From contig JAQGJI010000185.1 of the NCBI GenBank assembly GCA_028290685.1, positions 1 to 5,920 of the forward strand: 5,920 nt of DNA. Direction: 5' to 3'. The notes under the pieces were generated by a model. The model was given only the letters and a program-made list of their open reading frames with translations, ran no database searches and had not been told where the DNA came from. Shown here one piece after another: positions 1 to 5,528 of this stretch. Both the position numbers and the translations under genes were made by a program. The stretch's first letter is position 1. Each line of letters begins with the position of its first letter. The DNA comes from Devosia sp. (GTDB lineage: Bacteria; Pseudomonadota; Alphaproteobacteria; Rhizobiales; Devosiaceae).

Positions 1-235
1 GGCGGGCCGCTTCGGCGCGAGCCATCTCCTCGTAGGAGGTGTAGGTGCGGTCCGCGGCCAAGCCGATATTTCGGCCCGATTCCATCGCGACGTCGGGGCG
101 AGAGGATAGCGCCCCCGCGACCAGCTCATAATCGCCGTCGATACGGGCAGCCACACGGTGGACATAGCCGATGAAAGCTCCCGTACCGCCGCCAACCATG
201 CCCAGCCGAATGCGTCTTGCGCCGTTTTCTGCCAT
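1..235 (-). CDS. Gfo/Idh/MocA-family oxidoreductase, N-terminal part (runs off the left edge)
   Basis: The window holds the first 78 codons of a probable NAD(P)-dependent sugar or polyol dehydrogenase; the rest lies left of base 1. The protein starts MAENGARRIRLGMVGGGTGA. The glycine-rich Rossmann turn spans residues 12-23 (G12, G15, G16, G17, G19, G23) after a beta strand, followed by a helix with VHRVAARID and a second strand (YELVAGALSS, about 36-45) where the cofactor ribose is normally bound. A TSYEEMARAEAAR stretch at about 66-78 fits the next helix of this family. The catalytic EKP-type motif and the C-terminal domain are outside the window. The ATG at 235 is chosen because AAGGAG lies 7 nt upstream. 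The gene follows the TIM-barrel gene by 11 nt, so the two are probably co-translated and may act in sequence on one substrate. This protein differs in its N-terminal motif from the other oxidoreductase here (1415-2554), so it is not a simple duplicate. The exact substrate is unknown. Confidence 0.9.
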   Translation of the reverse strand, partial: MAENGARRIRLGMVGGGTGAFIGYVHRVAARIDGDYELVAGALSSRPDVAMESGRNIGLAADRTYTSYEEMARAEAAR

Positions 236-242
236 TTGGCTG

Positions 243-248
243 CTCCTT
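243..248 (-). promoter_or_regulatory. Ribosome binding site overlapping the upstream stop codon
   Basis: On the minus strand the sequence reads TAAGGAG, so the stop codon of the TIM-barrel gene (249-247) overlaps the AAGGAG Shine-Dalgarno motif (248-243) of the oxidoreductase gene. The spacing to the ATG at 235 is 7 nt. This fixes the start of the downstream gene and suggests coupled translation of the pair. Confidence 0.8.
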
Positions 249-1302
249 ATGCCAGTCCGAGAATTTTGCGATTGGCCGCCAGATCTGTACCGGCCGAGGC
301 GAAATCGTCAAAGGCGTGCTCAGTAACTCGAATGATGTGGTTCTTGATGAACTCTGCGCCTTCCCGCGCACCATCTTCGGGGTGCTTGATGGCGCATTCC
401 CATTCGAGCACGGCCCAGCCGGCAAAATCATATTGTGCCATCTTGGAGAAAACGGAGGCGAAATCGACTTGGCCGTCGCCAAGCGAGCGGAAGCGCCCTG
501 CCCGGTTGATCCAGCTCTGATACCCGCCGTAAACGCCCTGGCGCCCGGTGGGGTTGAACTCGGCATCCTTGACGTGGAACATCTTGATCCGCTCGTGGTA
601 GATGTCGATGTAATCAAGATAATCGAGCTGCTGCAGCACGAAGTGGCTGGGATCATAAAGCAGATTGGCGCGTGGGTGGTTGTTCACGCGCTCAAGGAAC
701 ATCTCGTAGCTGACGCCATCGTGCAAATCCTCGCCGGGATGGACTTCATAACAGACATCTACCCCACTTTCATCGAACGCGTCGAGAATGGGCGTCCAGC
801 GGCGGGCGAGTTCGTCAAAGGCTTCCTCGACGAGGCCAGCGGGGCGCTGGGGAAATGGATAAAGGAACGGCCAGGCCAGGGCGCCCGAGAAGGTGGCGTG
901 CTCGGTCAACCCAAGGTTCTGTGACGCCTTGGCCGCCCAGTGCAATTGCTGCACCGCCCATTCCTGGCGCGCCTTCGGGTTGCCATGCACGGAGGCCGGA
1001 GCAAAGCCATCCAGCATGGTGTCATAAACCGGATGAGCGGCGACAAGCTGACCCTGAAGATGGGTCGAGAGTTCAGTGATCTGAATGCCGTGGCTGGCCG
1101 CAGTGCCCGCCAGTTCATCGGCATAGGTCCTGGACGTGGCCGCTTTTTCAAGATCGATCAGGCTGCCGACCCAGGTGGGGATCTGCACGCCTTTGTAGCC
1201 GTACCCGGCGGCCCAACCACATATGGCATCAAGGGAATTGAAGGGGGCGGAGTCGCCGGCAAACTGGGCCAGGAAAATAGCTGGCCCCTTGATGGTGCGC
1301 AT
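247..1302 (-). CDS. Sugar phosphate isomerase/epimerase-like TIM-barrel protein (351 aa, long form)
   Basis: This is a cytoplasmic protein of the xylose-isomerase-like TIM-barrel superfamily, whose members isomerise, epimerise, dehydrate or eliminate on sugars and keto-sugars using a divalent metal. The expected metal ligands are all visible: E186 in CYEVHPGED, D217 in LLYDPSHF (with H220), H243 in MFHVKDAEF, and E300 in AVLEWECA (E302 is an alternative). An early strand, YGYKGVQIPTW (34-44), matches the family's first barrel strands. At 351 residues it is longer than the usual 250-290. Part of the extra length is a loop between H243 and E300 (about 249-279, rich in Gly, Tyr and Arg) that may shape the substrate pocket. 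The ATG at 1302 is supported by GAGGAG 8 nt upstream. The gene has its own 112-nt leader region with a candidate promoter and sits 11 nt upstream of a Gfo/Idh/MocA gene, so it probably processes that enzyme's product or substrate. The name isomerase is a family label; no specific reaction can be assigned. Confidence 0.92.
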   Translation of the reverse strand: MRTIKGPAIFLAQFAGDSAPFNSLDAICGWAAGYGYKGVQIPTWVGSLIDLEKAATSRTYADELAGTAASHGIQITELSTHLQGQLVAAHPVYDTMLDGFAPASVHGNPKARQEWAVQQLHWAAKASQNLGLTEHATFSGALAWPFLYPFPQRPAGLVEEAFDELARRWTPILDAFDESGVDVCYEVHPGEDLHDGVSYEMFLERVNNHPRANLLYDPSHFVLQQLDYLDYIDIYHERIKMFHVKDAEFNPTGRQGVYGGYQSWINRAGRFRSLGDGQVDFASVFSKMAQYDFAGWAVLEWECAIKHPEDGAREGAEFIKNHIIRVTEHAFDDFASAGTDLAANRKILGLA

Positions 1303-1310
1303 AGGTGAAG

Positions 1311-1316
1311 CTCCTC
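1311..1316 (-). promoter_or_regulatory. Ribosome binding site of the long TIM-barrel gene
   Basis: GAGGAG on the minus strand lies 8 nt upstream of the ATG at 1302. It supports that start codon. It lies 9 nt past a potential leader hairpin (1326-1346), close enough for structure to influence initiation, although there is no direct evidence that it does. Confidence 0.75.
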
Positions 1317-1325
1317 ACTGTGGCC

Positions 1326-1354
1326 CGGGCTCAGTAGCGAAGCCCGCTTTTTTT
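1326..1354 (+). terminator. Hairpin plus T7 tract: terminator-like, facing the strand opposite the genes
   Basis: CGGGCT (1326-1331) and AGCCCG (1341-1346) form a perfect 6-bp GC-rich stem with a 9-nt loop. On the plus strand this is followed, after one C, by seven T (1348-1354). This is the layout of an intrinsic terminator acting on plus-strand transcripts, yet no plus-strand gene is visible. On the minus strand the same sequence is an A7 tract followed by the hairpin, with no U tract after it, so it should not stop the operon's own mRNA by the standard mechanism. It may instead limit antisense transcription, or be a structured part of the 5' leader of the gene starting at 1302. Confidence 0.5.
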
Positions 1355-1363
1355 GGTCGGGGT

Positions 1364-1392
1364 ATTGTTTGACAGGCTCATAAGCCTGTCAA
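1364..1392 (-). promoter_or_regulatory. Candidate sigma-70-type promoter for the distal TIM-barrel/oxidoreductase pair
   Basis: Reading the minus strand, a perfect -35 hexamer TTGACA (1392-1387) is followed by exactly 17 nt and then AACAAT (1369-1364), which matches the -10 consensus TATAAT at 4 of 6 positions. Transcription would begin near 1357 and give a leader of about 55 nt before the ATG at 1302. The site lies in the only spacer between the upstream oxidoreductase (stop at 1415) and this gene pair. A perfect palindrome covers its -35 and spacer and the first base of the -10, so it would be well placed for a repressor. It is a prediction from sequence only; in this GC range isolated consensus matches can arise by chance. 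Confidence 0.45.
1369..1392. repeat. Perfect 10+10 palindrome, candidate operator or transcript-end hairpin
   Basis: The arms TTGACAGGCT (1369-1378) and AGCCTGTCAA (1383-1392) are exact reverse complements separated by 4 nt (CATA). A 20-base perfect match in a 112-nt non-coding spacer is unlikely by chance. It overlaps the candidate promoter in a position typical for repressor operators. In RNA from the minus strand it would instead form a 10-bp hairpin starting 22 nt after the TAA of the upstream oxidoreductase gene. No U tract follows, so a simple intrinsic terminator is less likely than an operator or a 3'-end stabilising hairpin. I do not recognise the binding protein. Confidence 0.65.
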
Positions 1393-1414
1393 CGCGACGC
1401 AGATCGAATTCTGC

Positions 1415-2554
1415 TTACTTCAGCAGGGCTTGGGCATCTTCCGGGCGCAAGGCGAGCGGACGTTCGCAAGTGGTTGAGAGCGTTATGACCTGCCCTGTTT
1501 CCCCCGCCTTGAGCAGGCTGGTCATGACGTCGACGGCGTGCAGCGCAACATCCAGTCCACACCTTGCCCGATATCCGGCATTGATCGAAGCCATCATGTC
1601 GGCCAGACCCGCAGTGCGATAATTGGCGCGAGGGACAGGCTTGTCGAGTTCCTGGTTCGGCTTGCCGAACGGGTGGTCCCACGGGGTGACGGTGGTGCGC
1701 TCACCGGCGATGTTGGTGGTGACGAGGTCGCCGCCAAAGAAGTTCGGATCGGGCACAAAGATCGTCCCATCGGTCCCATACAGCTCGATATTGTGGTGGC
1801 CGTGGGCGGCAACGTCCCAGCTGGCGCCCATGGTGATGATGGCACCCGAGACAAATTCCAAAACACCATGGATTGTCGTTGGCGTGCCAACCTTCACGAA
1901 AGTTCCCTTGTAGGGACCTTCGGCGGTCACTTCGCGTTCGGTGCGGGCCATGTTGGTGAAGGCAGACAGCCGCTTCACTGGACCCAGCAGATGGATGAGT
2001 TCGGTGACATAGTAAGGGCCAAGATCAAGGATCGGCCCGGCGCCCACCTGGAAGAAGAAGTCGGGGTTGGGGTGCCAGTGCTCCATGCCACGGCTCATCA
2101 CATGGGTGGTGCCGCTCATGACCTTGCCGAGTTGGCCACTGTCGATGATTTGGCGGGCCTGCTGATGGGAGCCCCCCAGGAAGGTGTCGGGGGCACTGCC
2201 GACATGCAGCCCACGATCATCGGCGGCCTTCTTGAGGGCAATACCTTCCTCGAGCGAGAGCACGAAAGGCTTTTCGGAATAAGCGTGCTTGCCAGCAGTG
2301 ATGATATCCATCGACACCCCGAAGTGCGTGGCGGGGATGGTCAGATTGACGATGACGTCAAGTTCGCTGTTCTTGAGCAATTCATCGGGCGTCTGCGCCC
2401 TGACGCCGTATTCGTCGGCGCGCTTCTTGGCAGCCTCGGGAATGATGTCAGCCACGGCACGAACTTCGAGGCCCTTGAACAAAGGGGCAAGACGCAGATA
2501 GGCGCCGGAAATATTGCCGGCACCCATGATGCCGACGCCGAATGTCTTGGTCAT
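1415..2554 (-). CDS. Gfo/Idh/MocA-family oxidoreductase (379 aa)
   Basis: This is a full-length cytoplasmic dehydrogenase of the glucose-fructose oxidoreductase / inositol dehydrogenase / MocA family, expected to oxidise or reduce a sugar or cyclitol hydroxyl with NAD(P). The N-terminal Rossmann fold shows VGIMGAGNIS (7-16), an acidic residue ending the second strand (VRAVADI, D36), and the family motif SEKPF with EKP at 94-96, whose K95 is normally a catalytic or substrate-contacting residue. The C-terminal alpha/beta domain carries GAGPILDLGPYYVTELIHLLG (from residue 171), where D177 and Y181/Y182 lie in the usual active-site helix. The length is normal and there is no frameshift. The start at 2554 directly follows the Rossmann strand spacing usual for the family. 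The SD is weak (GGAAA inside the end of the preceding gene), and the 6-nt gap suggests translational coupling to it. Closest themes are dehydrogenases for 3-keto-sugar formation; the substrate is not determined. Confidence 0.95.
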   Translation of the reverse strand: MTKTFGVGIMGAGNISGAYLRLAPLFKGLEVRAVADIIPEAAKKRADEYGVRAQTPDELLKNSELDVIVNLTIPATHFGVSMDIITAGKHAYSEKPFVLSLEEGIALKKAADDRGLHVGSAPDTFLGGSHQQARQIIDSGQLGKVMSGTTHVMSRGMEHWHPNPDFFFQVGAGPILDLGPYYVTELIHLLGPVKRLSAFTNMARTEREVTAEGPYKGTFVKVGTPTTIHGVLEFVSGAIITMGASWDVAAHGHHNIELYGTDGTIFVPDPNFFGGDLVTTNIAGERTTVTPWDHPFGKPNQELDKPVPRANYRTAGLADMMASINAGYRARCGLDVALHAVDVMTSLLKAGETGQVITLSTTCERPLALRPEDAQALLK

Positions 2555-2560
2555 TTGATG

Positions 2561-3310
2561 TTATTTCCAGTTCTTGGCGGCAGCGATGGAGCGGGTGGCG
2601 AAGCGGACCGCATCGGATGGCTTGTCGTGTTCGGCAACGAAATATTGTGCCTTGGTCTTGGTTTGAACCTTGGTGATCAAATCGTCCCAGTTCAGAGTGC
2701 CCTGCCCCACATCGGCCCAGCCGTCTTCGTCTGTGGCTTGGCCGGCCGGAGCGATGTCCTTGACGTGCACAGCAGTGATACGGTCACCGTACTTGTCGAA
2801 CCAGGCAATGGGGTCGGCATTGCCGCGGGCGATCCAGGCAACGTCTGCTTCCCACTCGATATCGGGCGCAGTGTCGAGGATGATTTCCATGGGCGTACGG
2901 CCCGAACTGGTGGGCTTGAACTCGAAATCGTGGTTATGCCAGCCAAAGCCATAGCCTTCCTTGCTGTAGGTCTCGCCGGCCCTGGCGAGCATTTCAGCCA
3001 GCTCAAGCCATTTGCTTTCGTCCTCGCTGCGGCCTTCGGGGCCGATATGGGGACAGTAGATGCGCTTGATGCCCAGGGCTTCCGCAGTCCTGAGGGTGGT
3101 TTCCACGTCCTGTACCTGAGCCGGACCGAAGTGGGCGGTGGGCATGGTCAATCCGTTTTTCTGGAGCTGCTGGGCCAGGCCGGCCGCATTGGCATATAGC
3201 CCGCCATAGCCTTCGACCTGCTTGTAGCCAAGCGCTGCAAGTTTTGCGAGAAAGTCTTCGAGCGAAGGTACGTTGCGAGCGCTGTAGAGCTGGAATGACA
3301 GTTCAGTCAT
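2561..3310 (-). CDS. Sugar phosphate isomerase/epimerase-like TIM-barrel protein (249 aa, short form)
   Basis: This is a second xylose-isomerase-like TIM-barrel enzyme, shorter than and only distantly similar to the one at 247-1302. Its N-terminus, LSFQLYSARN, and GYKQVEGYGG (28-37, E33) are typical. Likely metal or active-site residues are H60 (TAHFG), H125 and H127 in WHNHDFEF, D156 (EADVAW), H182 (VHVKD) and E227 (FVAEHD). In the WHNHDFEF strand a His-rich motif stands where many relatives, including the neighbour, have Glu; this recalls the YHHHMGT motif of IolE, so dehydration or elimination is possible as well as epimerisation. An ATG at 3391 in the same frame would add 27 residues, but these are low in family resemblance and begin inside a REP-like repeat. 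The ATG at 3310 has AGAGG 5 nt upstream and starts at the first barrel strand, so I chose it. The gene is followed after 6 nt by an oxidoreductase, and the two probably act in one pathway. Confidence 0.92.
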   Translation of the reverse strand: MTELSFQLYSARNVPSLEDFLAKLAALGYKQVEGYGGLYANAAGLAQQLQKNGLTMPTAHFGPAQVQDVETTLRTAEALGIKRIYCPHIGPEGRSEDESKWLELAEMLARAGETYSKEGYGFGWHNHDFEFKPTSSGRTPMEIILDTAPDIEWEADVAWIARGNADPIAWFDKYGDRITAVHVKDIAPAGQATDEDGWADVGQGTLNWDDLITKVQTKTKAQYFVAEHDKPSDAVRFATRSIAAAKNWK

Positions 3311-3315
3311 CGGGG

Positions 3316-3323
3316 CCTCTTTT
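3316..3323 (-). promoter_or_regulatory. Ribosome binding site deciding the start at 3310
   Basis: AAAAGAGG on the minus strand ends 5 nt before the ATG at 3310. It is a moderate Shine-Dalgarno match, and it favours the 249-residue product over the upstream in-frame ATG at 3391. I saw no convincing -35/-10 pair between this site and the REP-like element. Confidence 0.55.
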
Positions 3324-3384
3324 GGATATGGGAAAACTGCAGGGTGGTCAGAACGGGTATCCGGTAAAATCTTCCCCACCTGAT

Positions 3385-3474
3385 GTGTCATCCTGGCCTT
3401 GAGCGGGATCCATCATCACCTTGCGGCTGTGAAGAAATCTCGGGATGGGCCCCGGCTCAAGGCCAGGGTGACAC
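3385..3474. repeat. Paired inverted REP-like palindromic element between importer and enzyme genes
   Basis: The 20-nt arms at 3385-3404 and 3455-3474 are inverted copies matching at 19 of 20 positions; the one difference still allows G-U pairing in RNA of one strand. The similarity continues inward with gaps (GGGATCCATC on the left, the complement of GGGGCCCATCCC on the right), leaving a core of about 30 nt. Each arm has the look of the short dispersed palindromes with a TGTCATCC...CTTGA...GGGATCCA pattern that are common in intergenic regions of alphaproteobacterial genomes. In mRNA it would form a long stem about 30 nt after the ATPase stop codon and about 75 nt before the next start. It may protect the importer mRNA from 3' decay or attenuate read-through. 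There is no U tract, so it is not a classic terminator. Confidence 0.7.
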
Positions 3475-3505
3475 GGTGGGTGGGGTTAAAGGGCCAGGCA
3501 CGGCA

Positions 3506-4588
3506 TCAGAGCCGGTTGGTGGTCTCTGCATGAAATATCGAACCTCTGGCCGGATCGAATCCAAGGCGGATCCGTTGACCGGTTGCAATCACCACGTCGC
3601 TGTCGCACCGGAAGGTGACCGAGCGGCCGGCGATCTTGGTCCACGCCAGCGTGTCTGAACCCATGGGCTCGACGATCTCGATTTCGGCGTCAGTGGCAAA
3701 AGGCATCCTGGCGACGTCATCACCCAGAACCATGTGTTCAGGGCGTATGCCCAGGACGGCCTTGACGGCTCCAGTGACTGGCACTGCAAAGTCGTAATTG
3801 CCGACGGGAATGACCGTGCCATCGTCGGTGGTGAAGCTTGAGCCGTTCAGCGTGCCTTCGAGCATGTTCATCTGCGGCGAGCCGATGAACCCCGCGACAT
3901 AGAGGTTGACCGGCTTGTTGTAGATCGTGTGCGGATCGGCCAGCTGCTGGATAACGCCGTTCTTCATCACGGCAATGCGGTCGGCCAGGGTGAGCGCCTC
4001 GATCTGATCGTGGGTCACGTAGATCATGGTATTCTTGAGCCGCTGATGCAGCCGCTTGATCTCGACGCGCAAATCGGAGCGGAGCTTGGCGTCCAGGTTC
4101 GACAAGGGCTCGTCAAACAGGAATACGTCCACGTCGCGCACCAGCGCACGGCCGATGGCGACGCGCTGGCGCTGGCCGCCGGAGAGATTGGCGGGCTTGC
4201 GCGCAAGCAGTGGCTCGATCTGCAAGATTTCGGCGGCGCGGGCGACGCGGCGTCCAATTTCGTCCCGTTTCATGCCGGCGACCCGGAGCCCAAAGCTCAG
4301 GTTCCGTTCAACCGTCATCTGGGGGTAAAGGGCGTAGGACTGGAACACCATGCCAATGCCACGATCCTTGGGTTGTTCCCAGGTGACGTTTTTGCCGCCG
4401 ATGAAAATCTGACCGTCCGAGACATCGAGCAGGCCGGCGATACAGTTCAGCAGGGTAGATTTGCCGCAACCCGAGGGGCCAAGCAGCACGATGAACTCGC
4501 CCTGCGCAATGTCGAGATTGAGGTTCTCGAGCACCCTGACGCTGCCGAAATTGAGCGACAGGTCGCGGATGGAAACGCTGTGTTGCAT
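3506..4588 (-). CDS. Carbohydrate ABC importer ATPase, MalK/UgpC type
   Basis: This is the nucleotide-binding subunit of a CUT1-type sugar importer; a dimer on the cytoplasmic face hydrolyses ATP to drive the two permeases. The motifs are complete: Walker A GPSGCGKST (37-45), Q-loop VFQSYALYPQMTVERNL (Q83), signature LSGGQRQRVAIGRAL (135-149), Walker B VFLFDE (155-160, catalytic E160), D-loop SNLDAKLR (163-170) and H-loop THDQ (H193). After about residue 235 comes the MalK-like regulatory/OB-fold region, including LGIRPEHM (279-286) and a C-terminal FDPARGSIFHAE (345-356). The 360-aa length is typical. The ATG at 4588 is supported by AAGGGA 7 nt upstream, inside the end of the preceding permease gene. 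It is the last gene of the importer module and is followed by the 195-nt spacer with the REP-like element. Such ATPases are often shared between importers, so it gives no information about the sugar. Confidence 0.97.
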   Translation of the reverse strand: MQHSVSIRDLSLNFGSVRVLENLNLDIAQGEFIVLLGPSGCGKSTLLNCIAGLLDVSDGQIFIGGKNVTWEQPKDRGIGMVFQSYALYPQMTVERNLSFGLRVAGMKRDEIGRRVARAAEILQIEPLLARKPANLSGGQRQRVAIGRALVRDVDVFLFDEPLSNLDAKLRSDLRVEIKRLHQRLKNTMIYVTHDQIEALTLADRIAVMKNGVIQQLADPHTIYNKPVNLYVAGFIGSPQMNMLEGTLNGSSFTTDDGTVIPVGNYDFAVPVTGAVKAVLGIRPEHMVLGDDVARMPFATDAEIEIVEPMGSDTLAWTKIAGRSVTFRCDSDVVIATGQRIRLGFDPARGSIFHAETTNRL

Positions 4589-4592
4589 TGGA

Positions 4593-5528
4593 TTATCCCT
4601 TCACGGCGCCGGCGGCGACGCCGCGGACAAAGAGTTTGCCGGATACGAAGTAAACGATAAGTGGCACGAGCCCGGTCAGTATCGTGGCCGCCATGTTGAC
4701 GTTGTATTCGGGGCTGCCTTGAGCGGAGTTGACGATGTTGTTGAGCTGCACAGTCATCGGATAATTCTGGTTGCCGGCGAAAACGACGCCGAACAGAAAG
4801 TCATTCCAGATGCCGGTGATCTGCAGGATCAGAGCCACGACAAAGATCGGGAGAGACATGGGCAGCATGATTTCAAAGAAAATCCGCCAGAAACCTGCCC
4901 CGTCGACGCGCGCGGCCTTGAACAGCTCCTGCGGCAGGGAAGCGAAGTAGTTGCGGAACAGCAGGGTCAGGATCGGCATGCCGAAAATGGTGTGCACCAG
5001 GATGACGGCCCACAGGCTGCCAAAGATGCCCAATTCCCGGGTCAGTATCACCAAGGGATACAGCATGACCTGGTAAGGAATGAACGAGCCGAAGATAAGA
5101 ATGGCGAAGAAAATCTCGGAGCCCTTGAACCGCCAGTTCACCAGCGCATAGCCATTCACTGCGGCAATGAAGATGGAGACGATCGTAGAAGGAACCGTGA
5201 TCTGCACCGAGTTCCAGAATCCGGGCGCAAGCCCATTGCAGTTGAGGCCGGTACAGGCGCTGCTCCAGGCCTTGATCCAGGCTTCACCGGTCCATGCGAT
5301 TGGCGGCGCAAAGATGTTGCCGAAGCGAATCTCGGGCATCGTCTTGAACGATGTCATGATCATCACATAGAGCGGAAACAGGAAGTAGAACGAGAACAAC
5401 ACCAGTATTGAATAGATGACGATCTTGCGCGGCGTGAAGAAGGGTTTGGGCCGCTGGCCCCGCGGCTCGACGCCATTGCGCGTTGCGGTGACGTTCCCGG
5501 GTGCGGCCATGCTGGTTGTCTGGGTCAT
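4593..5528 (-). CDS. Carbohydrate ABC importer permease, MalG type
   Basis: This is an inner-membrane subunit of the sugar importer. Hydrophobicity suggests six membrane segments, at about 35-58, 108-132, 137-160, 170-190, 222-244 and 277-298, after a hydrophilic N-terminal tail of about 30 residues. The cytoplasmic EAA loop that docks on the ATPase is clear at about 199-223 (PQELFKAARVDGAGFWRIFF, then MLP), with the conserved A-A, G210 and L-P positions. The C-terminus SGKLFVRGVAAGAVKG is typical of MalG-type permeases. Between segments 1 and 2 the predicted periplasmic part carries two cysteines (C92 and C97, in ACTGLNCNG), seen in some glucose/mannose-type relatives as far as I recall. The start at 5528 has AAAAGGG 8 nt upstream, and the ATG overlaps the TGA of the upstream permease by 4 nt, indicating tight translational coupling and equal expression. 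The family call is secure; the transported sugar is not known. Confidence 0.96.
   Translation of the reverse strand: MTQTTSMAAPGNVTATRNGVEPRGQRPKPFFTPRKIVIYSILVLFSFYFLFPLYVMIMTSFKTMPEIRFGNIFAPPIAWTGEAWIKAWSSACTGLNCNGLAPGFWNSVQITVPSTIVSIFIAAVNGYALVNWRFKGSEIFFAILIFGSFIPYQVMLYPLVILTRELGIFGSLWAVILVHTIFGMPILTLLFRNYFASLPQELFKAARVDGAGFWRIFFEIMLPMSLPIFVVALILQITGIWNDFLFGVVFAGNQNYPMTVQLNNIVNSAQGSPEYNVNMAATILTGLVPLIVYFVSGKLFVRGVAAGAVKG
4596..4601 (-). promoter_or_regulatory. Ribosome binding site of the ATPase gene, inside the permease gene
   Basis: AAGGGA lies in the last sense codons of the MalG-type permease gene, with 7 nt to the ATPase ATG at 4588. Only 4 nt separate the permease TAA from that ATG, so terminating ribosomes can reinitiate. 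Confidence 0.65.

Noticed and set aside
1538..3199. 553-codon open frame on the plus strand
   Set aside because: It lies wholly antisense to two genes with clear family motifs, its translation is low-complexity Gly/Val/Asp-rich without any recognisable fold, and long antisense frames are expected in high-GC coding DNA.
3311..3391. 27-residue N-terminal extension of the short TIM-barrel protein (ATG at 3391)
   Set aside because: The ATG lies in the REP-like element, the extension lacks family similarity, and a better placed ATG with an SD motif exists at 3310.
3466..3493. Possible G-quadruplex on the plus strand (four G runs)
   Set aside because: The first loop is 9 nt, beyond the usual limit of about 7, and the G runs are partly explained by the adjoining repeat and coding end; too weak to report.
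3494..3512. Small CGGC/GCCG hairpin at the ATPase stop codon as a terminator
   Set aside because: The stem is only 4 bp and is not followed directly by a U tract; only three T occur some distance downstream.
4461..5411. 316-codon plus-strand frame opposite the ATPase start and MalG-type permease
   Set aside because: The translation is hydrophilic and rich in Asp, Glu, Gln, His and Arg, the usual mirror image of a hydrophobic membrane protein, and it has no supported start signal.
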